Of a DNA stretch of 10,613 nucleotides, positions 1 through 7,982 are shown piece by piece. Numbering within the stretch: position 1 is the first letter of the stretch; the number at the start of each line of letters is the position of its first letter. The DNA is taken from the NCBI GenBank assembly GCA_021107695.1, contig JAIOSI010000187.1, positions 1-10,613 on the forward strand, read 5' to 3'. Below the pieces are notes generated by a model. It searched no databases. It saw nothing but the letters and a program-made list of their open reading frames with translations, and was not told the origin of the DNA. The translations under genes were made by a program, and so were the position numbers. Source of the DNA: a bacterium (GTDB taxonomy: Bacteria > RBG-13-66-14).

Positions 1-66
1 GCGATTTTTAGTAGATGGGTATCTTGGCTACCGTTAAGTTGTTACGCACCAGCGCGCGGTAGTAAA

Positions 67-90
67 AAGGAGGGCGGTTAAGCCCTCCTT
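67..90 (-). terminator. Intrinsic terminator of glnA
   Basis: A 9-bp perfect stem (AAGGAGGGC / GCCCTCCTT) closes a 6-nt loop. Read on the minus strand it is followed by a T-rich tail (the stem's last TT runs on as TTTACT). It lies about 36 bp past the glnA stop codon, in the right orientation. The plus-strand side has no T-run, so it should work only for glnA. Confidence 0.85.
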
Positions 91-126
91 AAGATGAGAG
101 ACAGTATCAGCTATCTCCCGCCCGTG

Positions 127-1620
127 CTAGATGTCGTAGTAGAGGAACAGCTCGTAGGGATGGGGGCGGTTGACGATCTTGTCAAGCTCCTGAGTCTGCT
201 TGTAGCTCTGATACGCCTCGATGAGCGGCTTATCGAAGACTCCGCCCTCCAGCAGATAGTCGCTGTCGTAGCTCAGGGCGTGGAGTGCCTGGATGAAGTC
301 TCGGGGAATCAGGTGCTTCTTCTGTTCCTTCGGGTCGAGGTTTGCCATGACCTCAAGCCCCTCGGCACCGTAGGGACCAAAGCCTTCACTCTTCGGATCG
401 AGCTTCTGCTTGATGCCACTCAGCCCGGCCATCAGCATCGCCGCCAGGGAGAGGTAGATATTCCCCGTCGCGTCGGAGGGTCGGAACTCCATCCGGCGTT
501 TTTCCGGCAGGGCGTAGGCGGGAACCCGACAGGCTGCCTCGCGGTTTGCCATGCCGTAGAAGAGCCAGACCGGAGCTTCGTAGCCGGGAACCAGACGCTT
601 GTACGAGTTCGTACTGGCGCAGGCAATGGCAGAAAGCGAGCGGGCATGCTTCAGAATACCAGCGGTGTAGGCACGGGCAAGCTCGTTGAAGCCGGTTTCG
701 TCATCACCGGCAAAGGCGGAATCGCCGTCCTCCTTGATAAGGTACTGGTGGACATGCATTCCGGAGCCAGCTACACCATAAATCGGCTTGGGCATGAAGG
801 TTGCCGTTTTGCCATTGGCGTAAGCCAGATTCTGGATGACGTACTTGATCCACATCCCGTTGTCCGCGCTGCGGAGGAGATCGTTGAAGAGTATCTCGAT
901 CTCGCACTGCCCGGGACCACCGACCTCGTGATGGTGGTACTTAACCGGAATATCCATCGCCGAGAGCAGGCGCATCATCTCGTTGCGCAGGTCGTAGGTC
1001 TTGTCGTTGGGCGGAGCGGCATGGTAACCCGCCTGGTGCTTAATCTGGAAACCAGCGTTGCTAAACTTCTCGCTGCGATCGTAGTTCCAGTCCGCCTCTT
1101 CACAGTCAAACTTGTAGCCGATGCTGTCGTTGTGTTTGGTGAAGATCACCTCGTCGAAGATGAAGAACTCGAACTCCGGAGCAAAGAGCGCGCCGGTTGC
1201 TCCCGCCTGCTTTGCCAGGGCGTTCTCTTTGAAGAACTTCTTCGCGTACTCAATCGCCCGCTTGGCAACGGAGCGGGGGTCGCCGGTAAACGGCTCGCCG
1301 GTCTTGGCATCGGCAACGTCGCAGATGAAGCTGACACAGTTCTCATCCCAGAAGACATCCTCCATCGCCGTGGTCTTATCGGGAATCATCACCATGTCGC
1401 CGCCGGTTACCTTGCGCTGGAAGCCGGGGATAGAGGAGCCGTCAAAACCCACGCCCTTGGTGAACAGCTTCTCGTCGAGAAACTCAATCGGCAGGGTCAG
1501 GTGATGCCAGCGTCCGGGCAGGTCAGCGTACTTCAGATCGATGGTGGTAACCTCGGCTTCGAGCAGCCGTTGTTTGATTTCCTCGACCGTGGTCTCCGCA
1601 GTAAAATCGTACTTTAGCAT
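127..1620 (-). CDS. glnA: Class I glutamine synthetase (EC 6.3.1.2)
   Basis: Cytoplasmic enzyme that makes glutamine from glutamate, ammonia and ATP, the main ammonium-assimilation step. At 497 aa it is somewhat longer than the common 440-475 aa bacterial enzymes. Visible motifs in order: beta-grasp N-terminal domain with FDGSS (59-63); metal and glutamate site PEFEFF (148-153); EVGGPGQCEIEI (232-243), which corresponds to the metal-ligand strand; ATP signature KPIYGVAGSGMHVHQ (278-292); NREAACRVP (359-367); EFRPSDATGNIYLSLAAMLM (378-397); and the family C-terminus HPYELFLYY (487-495). Two features are odd: the usual Ser ending the ATP signature is Tyr293, and the adenylylation site (normally KNLYDLPPE) reads LEVMANLDPKE (422-432) with no Tyr. 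Regulation by GlnE-type adenylylation is therefore unlikely (inference). The ATG start has AGGAGG four bases upstream. It is a single-gene unit with its own promoter and terminator. Confidence 0.97.
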   Translation of the reverse strand: MLKYDFTAETTVEEIKQRLLEAEVTTIDLKYADLPGRWHHLTLPIEFLDEKLFTKGVGFDGSSIPGFQRKVTGGDMVMIPDKTTAMEDVFWDENCVSFICDVADAKTGEPFTGDPRSVAKRAIEYAKKFFKENALAKQAGATGALFAPEFEFFIFDEVIFTKHNDSIGYKFDCEEADWNYDRSEKFSNAGFQIKHQAGYHAAPPNDKTYDLRNEMMRLLSAMDIPVKYHHHEVGGPGQCEIEILFNDLLRSADNGMWIKYVIQNLAYANGKTATFMPKPIYGVAGSGMHVHQYLIKEDGDSAFAGDDETGFNELARAYTAGILKHARSLSAIACASTNSYKRLVPGYEAPVWLFYGMANREAACRVPAYALPEKRRMEFRPSDATGNIYLSLAAMLMAGLSGIKQKLDPKSEGFGPYGAEGLEVMANLDPKEQKKHLIPRDFIQALHALSYDSDYLLEGGVFDKPLIEAYQSYKQTQELDKIVNRPHPYELFLYYDI

Positions 1621-1658
1621 CAGCCCTCCTGGGTCGGTTGCGTTATGTAGTCCGGGGA

Positions 1659-1687
1659 ATTGTATGGGCAGGGTGGCTTTCTGTCAA
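1659..1687 (-). promoter_or_regulatory. Sigma-70 promoter of glnA
   Basis: On the minus strand, TTGACA (1682-1687) is separated by exactly 17 bp from TACAAT (1659-1664), giving 6/6 and 5/6 matches to consensus. The start of transcription would be near 1651, leaving a short leader of about 30 nt before the AGGAGG and ATG of glnA. No sigma-54 type -24/-12 pair was seen, so basal expression looks housekeeping-sigma driven. Confidence 0.8.
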
Positions 1688-1791
1688 CCTTCACATTTTT
1701 TTGTTTAACTGATGCCTTGAGACCATTGCGAAAAGACCAAAGTCATAAAATGAGGTGATAACCTGTCCTCATGGAGACGATATAATCCGCC

Positions 1792-1819
1792 GTAAGGGTA
1801 CGGCATGCCGTACCCCCAC
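1792..1819. repeat. 28-bp REP-like palindrome, copy 1
   Basis: The inner 20 bp, GGGTACGGCATGCCGTACCC (1796-1815), is a perfect inverted repeat. It extends to a 28-bp imperfect palindrome that begins GTAAGGG and ends CCCCCAC. Length, symmetry and outer bases resemble the second palindrome at 4476-4503, while the core differs. This fits dispersed hairpin repeats of the REP type, which are often mobilised by Y1 (RAYT) transposases. No transposase is in the window. Confidence 0.6.
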
Positions 1820-2020
1820 AAAATCACAGTCAACCATACCCAGCGAATTTTTGCTTATATTACAACAGTCTCCTCTTCTCTTTCCCGTCCGGCTTTGGCA
1901 AGGCTATTGTGAATATGCCCCCATTCTTCTCAGTTGTTGGCGCGAGGTTGATAATCAAGTAATGACCTCCTGACCTGGCGAAAAATCCGATACGCAAAAT
2001 TACTCAAAACCCTCAAACAG

Positions 2021-2050
2021 TTGCCTAATTAAGCACGGTGGTGTTAAGAT
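2021..2050 (+). promoter_or_regulatory. Candidate promoter, small gene-ahcY group
   Basis: TTGCCT (2021-2026) and TAAGAT (2045-2050) are 18 bp apart, each matching the sigma-70 consensus at 4 of 6 positions. It is the best plus-strand candidate between glnA and the small membrane gene and would give a leader of about 85 nt. The match is weak and could be chance. Confidence 0.3.
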
Positions 2051-2143
2051 ACCCTCCTCTCAGCCGCGCTGACGATACTAAAGTTTACGGCTGCGCTAAA
2101 TCTCAATAACATGCCACTGGTTTACCAAAAAACGGAAAAGATT

Positions 2144-3653
<1,510 letters not shown>

Positions 3654-3655
3654 GC

Positions 3656-4318
3656 ATGAAGCTGGGAATACTATTGACGATGCTCGCGCTGGTGAGCATG
3701 CTGCTGCTGACTGGTTGCGGCGGTTCTGCTGAAGAACCCGTCGCCGAAGCAGCCGCTGTGGAAGAGGGCGGCGTTACTGCCACACCGAGCGATGAATCCA
3801 GCGCGGTTCTCCGGGTGCTTGCCCAGACCGAGGAGCAGAACCCTTACTGGATGCTGTACAACGAACGTCTCGGCTTTGAGTTGTCCTATCGTCGGGAAAA
3901 CTGGAACAATGCCGATGCCGCTGGCGAAGGCACCTACGGTGTTGTCTCGATGGGAAAGAAGTCGAACTCTGAGTTCCTCGATATTCGGATCTCCCCGGTG
4001 GAAGCCGATGCTTCTCTGGACGGGTTGAAAGAGGAAAACAGCGAGGCGAATCGGCAATCACTGGAGGGCTACGAAGAGCAGCAGTCCTATGAAACCTCGG
4101 TGGATGGGGTTGCGGCAATCTGCATACCGTTCACCTTCCGGTCTGCCGAAGCCCGTTACCAGGGCGAGCAGTACCTCTTCATCAGTCCTGACCAGCGTCT
4201 CTTCAGTGTTGCCTTCATCGCCGAAGCGGGTTATTGGAGCGACTACCAGCCGGAAGCCGCCGAGATACTACTCAACAACTTCCGCTTCGTAGAGCCGATT
4301 CCTCAATCGACACGGTAA
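3656..4318 (+). CDS. Lipoprotein with PsbP/DcrB-like domain
   Basis: A 220-aa exported lipoprotein. The signal peptide spans residues 1-20 with lipobox LLTG and lipidated Cys21. A low-complexity Ala/Glu linker follows (22-60), then one globular domain (62-213). Its opening, LYNERLGFELSYRRENW (67-83), and its ending in LLNNFRFVEP (205-214) match the pattern of PsbP/DcrB/Mog1-like domains, which typically begin 'lgFsi.yP..W' and end with a helix before 'sfrf'. That assignment is from pattern only, and the domain gives no specific biochemical role. The ATG is 2 bp past the ahcY stop. AGGAAGG inside the ahcY tail serves as ribosome binding site, so it is probably translationally linked to ahcY. 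A strong terminator follows 30 bp downstream, making this the last gene of the unit. Confidence 0.85.
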   Translation: MKLGILLTMLALVSMLLLTGCGGSAEEPVAEAAAVEEGGVTATPSDESSAVLRVLAQTEEQNPYWMLYNERLGFELSYRRENWNNADAAGEGTYGVVSMGKKSNSEFLDIRISPVEADASLDGLKEENSEANRQSLEGYEEQQSYETSVDGVAAICIPFTFRSAEARYQGEQYLFISPDQRLFSVAFIAEAGYWSDYQPEAAEILLNNFRFVEPIPQSTR

Positions 4319-4348
4319 CGCTCTGGACAGAAAAGTAGCTATTTTGAC

Positions 4349-4381
4349 AAAGGAGACCCATTTGGGTCTCCTTTTATTTTT
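4349..4381 (+). terminator. Intrinsic terminator of the ahcY group
   Basis: A 12-bp stem, AAAGGAGACCCA paired with TGGGTCTCCTTT across a 2-nt loop (4 nt if the top A-T pair is open), is followed on the plus strand by TATTTTTG. It sits 30 bp after the lipoprotein stop codon. The reverse orientation lacks a T-tract, so it should not stop transcription coming from the right. Confidence 0.9.
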
Positions 4382-4475
4382 GTTCCCCAGACCTTGCATA
4401 ACCAGATAAGCCAAACGTTCCCAGAAAAACGATAGTTGTTTCAAAACTGAGAGTATCTTTTCAAATACGCTATTG

Positions 4476-4503
4476 GTAGGGGCGTATTGCAATACGTCCC
4501 TAC
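4476..4503. repeat. 28-bp REP-like palindrome, copy 2
   Basis: A 28-bp inverted repeat whose halves are GTAGGGGCGTATTG and CAATACGTCCCTAC. They match at 13 of 14 positions, and the exception would be a G-U pair in RNA. It begins with GTAG, the tetranucleotide typical of one class of REP hairpins. It lies between two convergent units, 63 bp past the stop of the minus-strand operon, where it might also slow or end transcription of that operon (inference: no T-tract follows it). Confidence 0.65.
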
Positions 4504-4566
4504 GGGCGAATGTACACAGATTAGAGGTGAATCAAGCAAAAGCGTCCTTTTTCAGGTCTCATGCCA

Positions 4567-5484
4567 CTACTCATCCGGCAAATGGGGAGTATGCTCTTCC
4601 CGTCGCTTGCCCTTCAGGGCGAAGAAGGCGACATTGCCAATCAGAATCAGGATAACGATAAAGACGTGAACACCAAACTGAGCGACCATCCCCTTCGAGG
4701 CGACCCCGGAGCGGTTTATCAAGACCTCATACTCGGCGGCTCCCTTGAGTCCGCCGAGCATTCCGCCGAGCTGTCCCGTCTGTAGATAGACGTAATACTG
4801 CGGCGCGCTAACGGCGGTGATGCCGGTAAGCACGTTAATCCCAAAGGGCGCGCCAGCGAAGGCGATCCAGCTCTCCGGGGTACTCGACCAGGAGATGTCG
4901 ATCATCAGTGCCATGTCATCGTAGTTGTGAATCGACTGCATCAGCGGAAGCTCATCGAGGTAGTTTCCGTACATGTCGGTGTTGTAAACGTTGCGGATTT
5001 CATCGCCCAGCCCCAGAATGACCGCGGCGAAGCCAGCCCGGAAGCCAAGATTGACCCAATCCTCACCCATCGTAATTCGCCGCGCCTCGTCGGTTTCTTC
5101 GTAGAAGGCGTTGGTCTCTCGCTCCACCTGATTGACAATCCGCTCGGAGATCGCCACTCCCTCCATCTGGAGGGTCATCAGGATGACGGGCTGACCTCGC
5201 TCGAAGGCATGGCGGAGGATTCCCACGATCATCGGCTCCAGCTCCGGCAGCCCGGAGGGCGGAAAGTCCACCGCGAGGAGGATCGGTTCCGTCGGGTCGC
5301 TCCTCTCAATCGCATCGTAGAAGGAGCTGACCGCTGGGGTAACCTTGATCCCGGTGCTGAACGGTCCCACCAGGGCACCAATCACGATTATCACCTCGAC
5401 GAGGAAAATCCAGCGACGATCCAGCGACAACATCCGCTGCCAAATATTTTTTCTTTTCTCTGCCACGACTTCCCATTTCTGCAA
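4567..5484 (-). CDS. TM-domain-TM membrane protein, paralogue of the 6460-7335 gene
   Basis: Protein E of the membrane cluster, 305 aa, function unknown. It has a basic N-terminus, TM1 at about 24-42, a large domain (about 45-262), TM2 at about 268-290 and a charged tail (KGKRREE). Positive-inside reasoning puts both ends in the cytoplasm and the domain outside. It aligns with the 6460-7335 product without a gap over about 270 residues, about 53% identical by hand count. Fully shared blocks are DRRWIFL, ELEPMI with RHAF, YG.YLD.LP.MQ..HNYDDM, PESW.AFAGAP, LGGLKGAAEYE and ASKGMVAQF. The start is uncertain: the frame opens at a TTG (5484) with no good ribosome binding site, while GTG at 5466 or ATG at 5433 would still keep TM1. 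A hairpin and 168 bp separate it from the upstream gene, unlike the tight spacing elsewhere in the cluster. By eye it is GC-richer than its paralogue. Confidence 0.85.
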   Translation of the reverse strand: MQKWEVVAEKRKNIWQRMLSLDRRWIFLVEVIIVIGALVGPFSTGIKVTPAVSSFYDAIERSDPTEPILLAVDFPPSGLPELEPMIVGILRHAFERGQPVILMTLQMEGVAISERIVNQVERETNAFYEETDEARRITMGEDWVNLGFRAGFAAVILGLGDEIRNVYNTDMYGNYLDELPLMQSIHNYDDMALMIDISWSSTPESWIAFAGAPFGINVLTGITAVSAPQYYVYLQTGQLGGMLGGLKGAAEYEVLINRSGVASKGMVAQFGVHVFIVILILIGNVAFFALKGKRREEHTPHLPDE

Positions 5485-5569
5485 GCGATGATTGTACCTG
5501 TACGGTACCGGTGATCACTCCTACCGTGAGACCCTTACCAAAATGCCTATAATCCTACAATACTGACTA

Positions 5570-5594
5570 AAAGCCCCGCAAATCGCGGGGCTTT
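5570..5594 (-). terminator. GC-rich hairpin between the fourth and fifth cluster genes
   Basis: A 10-bp perfect stem, AAAGCCCCGC / GCGGGGCTTT, closes a 5-nt loop. Read on the minus strand it ends CTTTTAGTC, a short T-tract. It lies about 58 bp past the stop of the 5653-6444 gene and before the 4567-5484 gene, so it could end the main transcript, attenuate expression of the last gene, or protect the upstream mRNA end. The T-tract is weak, so full termination is uncertain. Confidence 0.6.
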
Positions 5595-5652
5595 ATTTGC
5601 TAACCTCACGGGTGTGGGTATCGCCAAAACGCTCGATAGCCCCTCAGCCCCT

Positions 5653-6444
5653 TTAGTCGATGATACCGAGCCAATCGGTGAGGAGGAACTGCATCCGACC
5701 GATGAGCAGGGAAACACGAGCCATAACGGTGTAGCCGAAGCTGGCACCGAAGCCGATCATCAGGAACCAGATACCCGCCTTGGCTGCTCCACCAAGGACA
5801 CCTTTGTGTTCTTTGGAGAAGAAGAAATATGCCAGTACGCAAAGGGTACCGATGATGAGCAGTGGTCCGGAGACAGCCTCGAAAAAGGTGCCTATTCCTG
5901 GTGCAGAGAAGAAGTCTCTCCAGGCATCAATCGAGAACAACGGCACAACAATTGACCCCTGATCCTCGACGATCGTTCCTCTCAACTGCTCCAGTATTCG
6001 CGTCTGGAAGGAGTTGGGGATGGCGAGTCCGGAGCCAGCTCCAAGAATAAACGCCAGGGAGAAACGACTCAGCCAGGAGATTTTTGGAATGAAGCGAGTA
6101 AAGAGCATCAATCCAAGCAGAGCCGGGATGAGCAGCATGATGATCGCCACAACAGGGCTAAAGTCCTGAAGTACCGTTGGCAACGTTGTCAGCTCGTTGG
6201 CAATCGCGTAGGAGGAAAACTCCGCCGGAGACATCGTGAACTTGCTAATCGAGTGTACCAGTGGCTCCCAGAAATCGGGGACGATAACGGTATGGAACAC
6301 AATCGCGGTGTAGTAACCCGTACTCAACCCAACCATCACATGCTCTGCGAATTTATACAGGGGGTTGTCTTTGTACAGGAACGAGTAGATGAATAGCGTG
6401 AAGATCGCGGCTATCCAGACCCAGATGTCGGTTGAAATTTCCAA
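5653..6444 (-). CDS. Six-span membrane protein of unknown function
   Basis: Protein D of the cluster, 263 aa from the start chosen here. Hydrophobic spans lie at about 7-23, 36-56, 96-116, 128-146, 192-209 and 222-243. Between spans 1 and 2 is the polar stretch YKDNPLYKFAEH (24-35). A soluble loop lies at 147-190. No enzyme or transporter family was recognised. The frame opens with GTG at 6459, directly after the stop codon of the preceding gene, but nothing like a ribosome binding site precedes that GTG. The sequence GTGAGGGGG itself is a ribosome-binding-like site, with GAGG ending 9 bp before a TTG at 6442-6444. I therefore choose the TTG, which also removes an unneeded MRGFT extension. 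It is likely translationally coupled to the upstream gene. Its place between two paralogues suggests a membrane partner for them (inference). Confidence 0.85.
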   Translation of the reverse strand: MEISTDIWVWIAAIFTLFIYSFLYKDNPLYKFAEHVMVGLSTGYYTAIVFHTVIVPDFWEPLVHSISKFTMSPAEFSSYAIANELTTLPTVLQDFSPVVAIIMLLIPALLGLMLFTRFIPKISWLSRFSLAFILGAGSGLAIPNSFQTRILEQLRGTIVEDQGSIVVPLFSIDAWRDFFSAPGIGTFFEAVSGPLLIIGTLCVLAYFFFSKEHKGVLGGAAKAGIWFLMIGFGASFGYTVMARVSLLIGRMQFLLTDWLGIID

Positions 6445-6450
6445 GGTAAA

Positions 6451-6457
6451 CCCCCTC
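6451..6457 (-). promoter_or_regulatory. Ribosome binding site deciding a TTG start
   Basis: GAGGGGG on the minus strand immediately follows the stop codon of the 6460-7335 gene, with its GAGG 9 bp before the TTG at 6442-6444. It supports that TTG over the in-frame GTG at 6457-6459, which overlaps the site and has none of its own. Confidence 0.5.
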
Positions 6458-6459
6458 AC

Positions 6460-7335
6460 TTATTTTTTGTCGGTTTGACGTTTCTTCTGAGCGCGGATGA
6501 TAAAGAAGGCGGTGTTACCCAGCACGATGAAGAACACAATGATGATGTGAACCCAAAACTGGGCGACCATACCCTTGCTTGCCATTCCCGGGTAGTTGAT
6601 CAGCCGTTCGTACTCGGCGGCTCCTTTTAGCCCGCCAAGCAGCCCTGCCATTTGTCCGGTCTGGACGTAGGTGTAGTAGTTGGAAGCGGAAACCGCCGTT
6701 ACTCCAACGGAGACAGGAATGTCGTAGGGTGCTCCGGCGAAGGCTACCCAGCTTTCGGGAATCGCGGTACCAGAAATCGTTACAATCGACGACATATCGT
6801 CGTAATTGTGGACATTCTGCATCATCGGCAGATCATCGAGATATGTGCCGTAATAGTCCACCCGGAAGGCATTTCTTATCTCTTCGCCCATATCAATAAT
6901 AACCGGTGTTAATCCAAGTTTATATCCAAGAAAAACCCATTCTTCGCCCTGGATAATCCGACGCTCTTCACCAGCCGCCTCAAACTCGGCATTCATCTCT
7001 GCGGCAGTATCTACCAACAGGCGCTCGCCAATCGAGGGACCAGTAATCAGCAGGCTCAGACCAATAACCTTAACGTTGTTACCGAAGGCGTGTCGGAGAG
7101 TCGCCTTGATCATTGGCTCCAGCTCCGGCAGGGTACTCGGTCCGACATCCATCGAAACAATGAGAGGTTTGTCTGGCGTAGCTGCGGCAACGACATCGTG
7201 GAATATCTGTACCGGCGGGGTGATGGTTGTCGACATCTGGCATGGTGCCACCAGAGCGATAACCACCGCCAGTCCGACGGCAAGGAAGATCCAGCGGCGG
7301 TCAATCTTCAGGAACTTTTCGAAAAAACTACTCAT
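6460..7335 (-). CDS. TM-domain-TM membrane protein (central cluster paralogue)
   Basis: Protein C of the cluster, 291 aa, function unknown. TM1 is at about 15-31, the large domain at about 35-252, TM2 at about 258-280, and a strongly basic tail (RAQKKRQTDKK) follows. Both ends are predicted in the cytoplasm and the domain outside. The domain opens with a strand-helix pattern, KPLIVSMDVGPSTLPELEPM (56-75), then a long helix ending RHAF (81-84). The most conserved blocks relative to the 4567-5484 product are GTYLDDLPMMQNVHNYDDM (163-181), PESWVAFAGAP (193-203) and GLLGGLKGAAEYE (231-243). I found no recognised catalytic motif. The ATG is preceded by GGAGG at 8-bp spacing and lies 19 bp after the upstream gene. 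Its stop codon abuts the downstream gene's ribosome-binding region, indicating coupled translation. Confidence 0.9.
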   Translation of the reverse strand: MSSFFEKFLKIDRRWIFLAVGLAVVIALVAPCQMSTTITPPVQIFHDVVAAATPDKPLIVSMDVGPSTLPELEPMIKATLRHAFGNNVKVIGLSLLITGPSIGERLLVDTAAEMNAEFEAAGEERRIIQGEEWVFLGYKLGLTPVIIDMGEEIRNAFRVDYYGTYLDDLPMMQNVHNYDDMSSIVTISGTAIPESWVAFAGAPYDIPVSVGVTAVSASNYYTYVQTGQMAGLLGGLKGAAEYERLINYPGMASKGMVAQFWVHIIIVFFIVLGNTAFFIIRAQKKRQTDKK

Positions 7336-7354
7336 GCGTCATTCCTCCGGATTG

Positions 7355-7963
7355 TTATTCTCCGCCGAGGTAGGATCGCTCGATGCCCAGAACGATTTTC
7401 AAAGCGGTGGCGACGATGCCAAGTCCAACCCCAATGGTTATTCCACGAGCCGCAGCGGTGTTCGGAACGGCAAGAATCCATTCCGTAGCCTGCGACAGCC
7501 AGTCAATATTTGCTACTCGCCCCAGCATAACCACCACAGCGGCAAGAAGGAGGAGTGTAGCTTCTTTTGTTCTGGCGCGGAAGGCACGGAAGGCTGCCGA
7601 GGCGATAAAGAATGCCAGCAACGAGAACATCGTCGCTTCCATCGGCACTTGGGCAAAGTCGAACATCTTCCGGAAGAGGCTGCTATCGCTAATTCCACCA
7701 AAGAGACCGATGGTGGACATCGCTAGAAAAGAAGCGATGGCAACGGCGTTAAACGCCCAACCGGAAACCTGACGGGTAACCTTCTTGCCGTGGTTACGTA
7801 AGAAACTGACGATACCAATACCAATAGCGAAGGCACCGATCAACCGTAGCCAGGCAAGTAATTGCTCACGGATATCCTGTACCGTTGGATCCTGAATAAA
7901 GTAACTCAGGGCTCCAAAGAGACCGGCAACCAGAGCAATCGCAAGCGGGATTTGTCTGCGCAT
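7355..7963 (-). CDS. Six-span membrane protein of unknown function
   Basis: Protein B of the cluster, 202 aa, almost wholly hydrophobic. Likely spans are at 5-24, 38-55, 68-90, 108-127, 135-149 and 173-193. Basic loops RNHGKKVTR (56-64) and RAFRARTK (126-133) mark the cytoplasmic sides. It ends with a short polar tail, GIERSYLGGE. No known transporter or enzyme family was recognised. GGGAG lies about 7 bp before the ATG. It is 19 bp from the genes on either side, so it is firmly inside the operon. With so little soluble mass it is probably a membrane scaffold or channel-like subunit for the domain-bearing neighbours (inference). Confidence 0.88.
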   Translation of the reverse strand: MRRQIPLAIALVAGLFGALSYFIQDPTVQDIREQLLAWLRLIGAFAIGIGIVSFLRNHGKKVTRQVSGWAFNAVAIASFLAMSTIGLFGGISDSSLFRKMFDFAQVPMEATMFSLLAFFIASAAFRAFRARTKEATLLLLAAVVVMLGRVANIDWLSQATEWILAVPNTAAARGITIGVGLGIVATALKIVLGIERSYLGGE

Positions 7964-7982
7964 CTATGTTCTCCCTTCTGCT

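Larger units (their letters stand above)
1621..2143. other. Divergent intergenic region, glnA / ahcY group
   Basis: About 520 bp with no convincing gene. It contains the glnA promoter at the left edge, a 28-bp palindromic repeat in the middle (1792-1819), a short TCAGC/GCTGA inverted repeat at 2060-2072 and a weak candidate plus-strand promoter at 2021-2050. A 72-codon open frame at 1755-1973 runs through the palindrome, lacks a ribosome binding site and has no recognisable protein character, so it is not called. Confidence 0.6.

Noticed and set aside
94..1617. 507-codon open frame antisense to the whole of glnA
   Set aside because: It mirrors a gene with unmistakable glutamine synthetase motifs, runs through the glnA terminator, lacks a ribosome binding site and has no domain-like pattern. 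Long antisense frames arise from GC-biased codon use.
1621..1760. Sigma-54 promoter for glnA
   Set aside because: No TGGC-N8-TTGC-like pair with correct spacing was found, whereas a near-consensus sigma-70 promoter is present.
1755..1973. 72-codon open frame in the glnA-ahcY gap
   Set aside because: It reads through the 28-bp palindrome, has no ribosome binding site and its translation has no recognisable protein character.
4504..4566. Terminator directly after the membrane operon
   Set aside because: No stem followed by a minus-strand T-tract is visible between the stop codon and the palindrome at 4476-4503. The palindrome itself lacks a T-tail, so the operon's end is left open.
4927..5514. 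195-codon plus-strand frame opposite the last cluster gene
   Set aside because: The minus-strand frame here is supported by a 53%-identical paralogue, so the plus-strand frame is a shadow.
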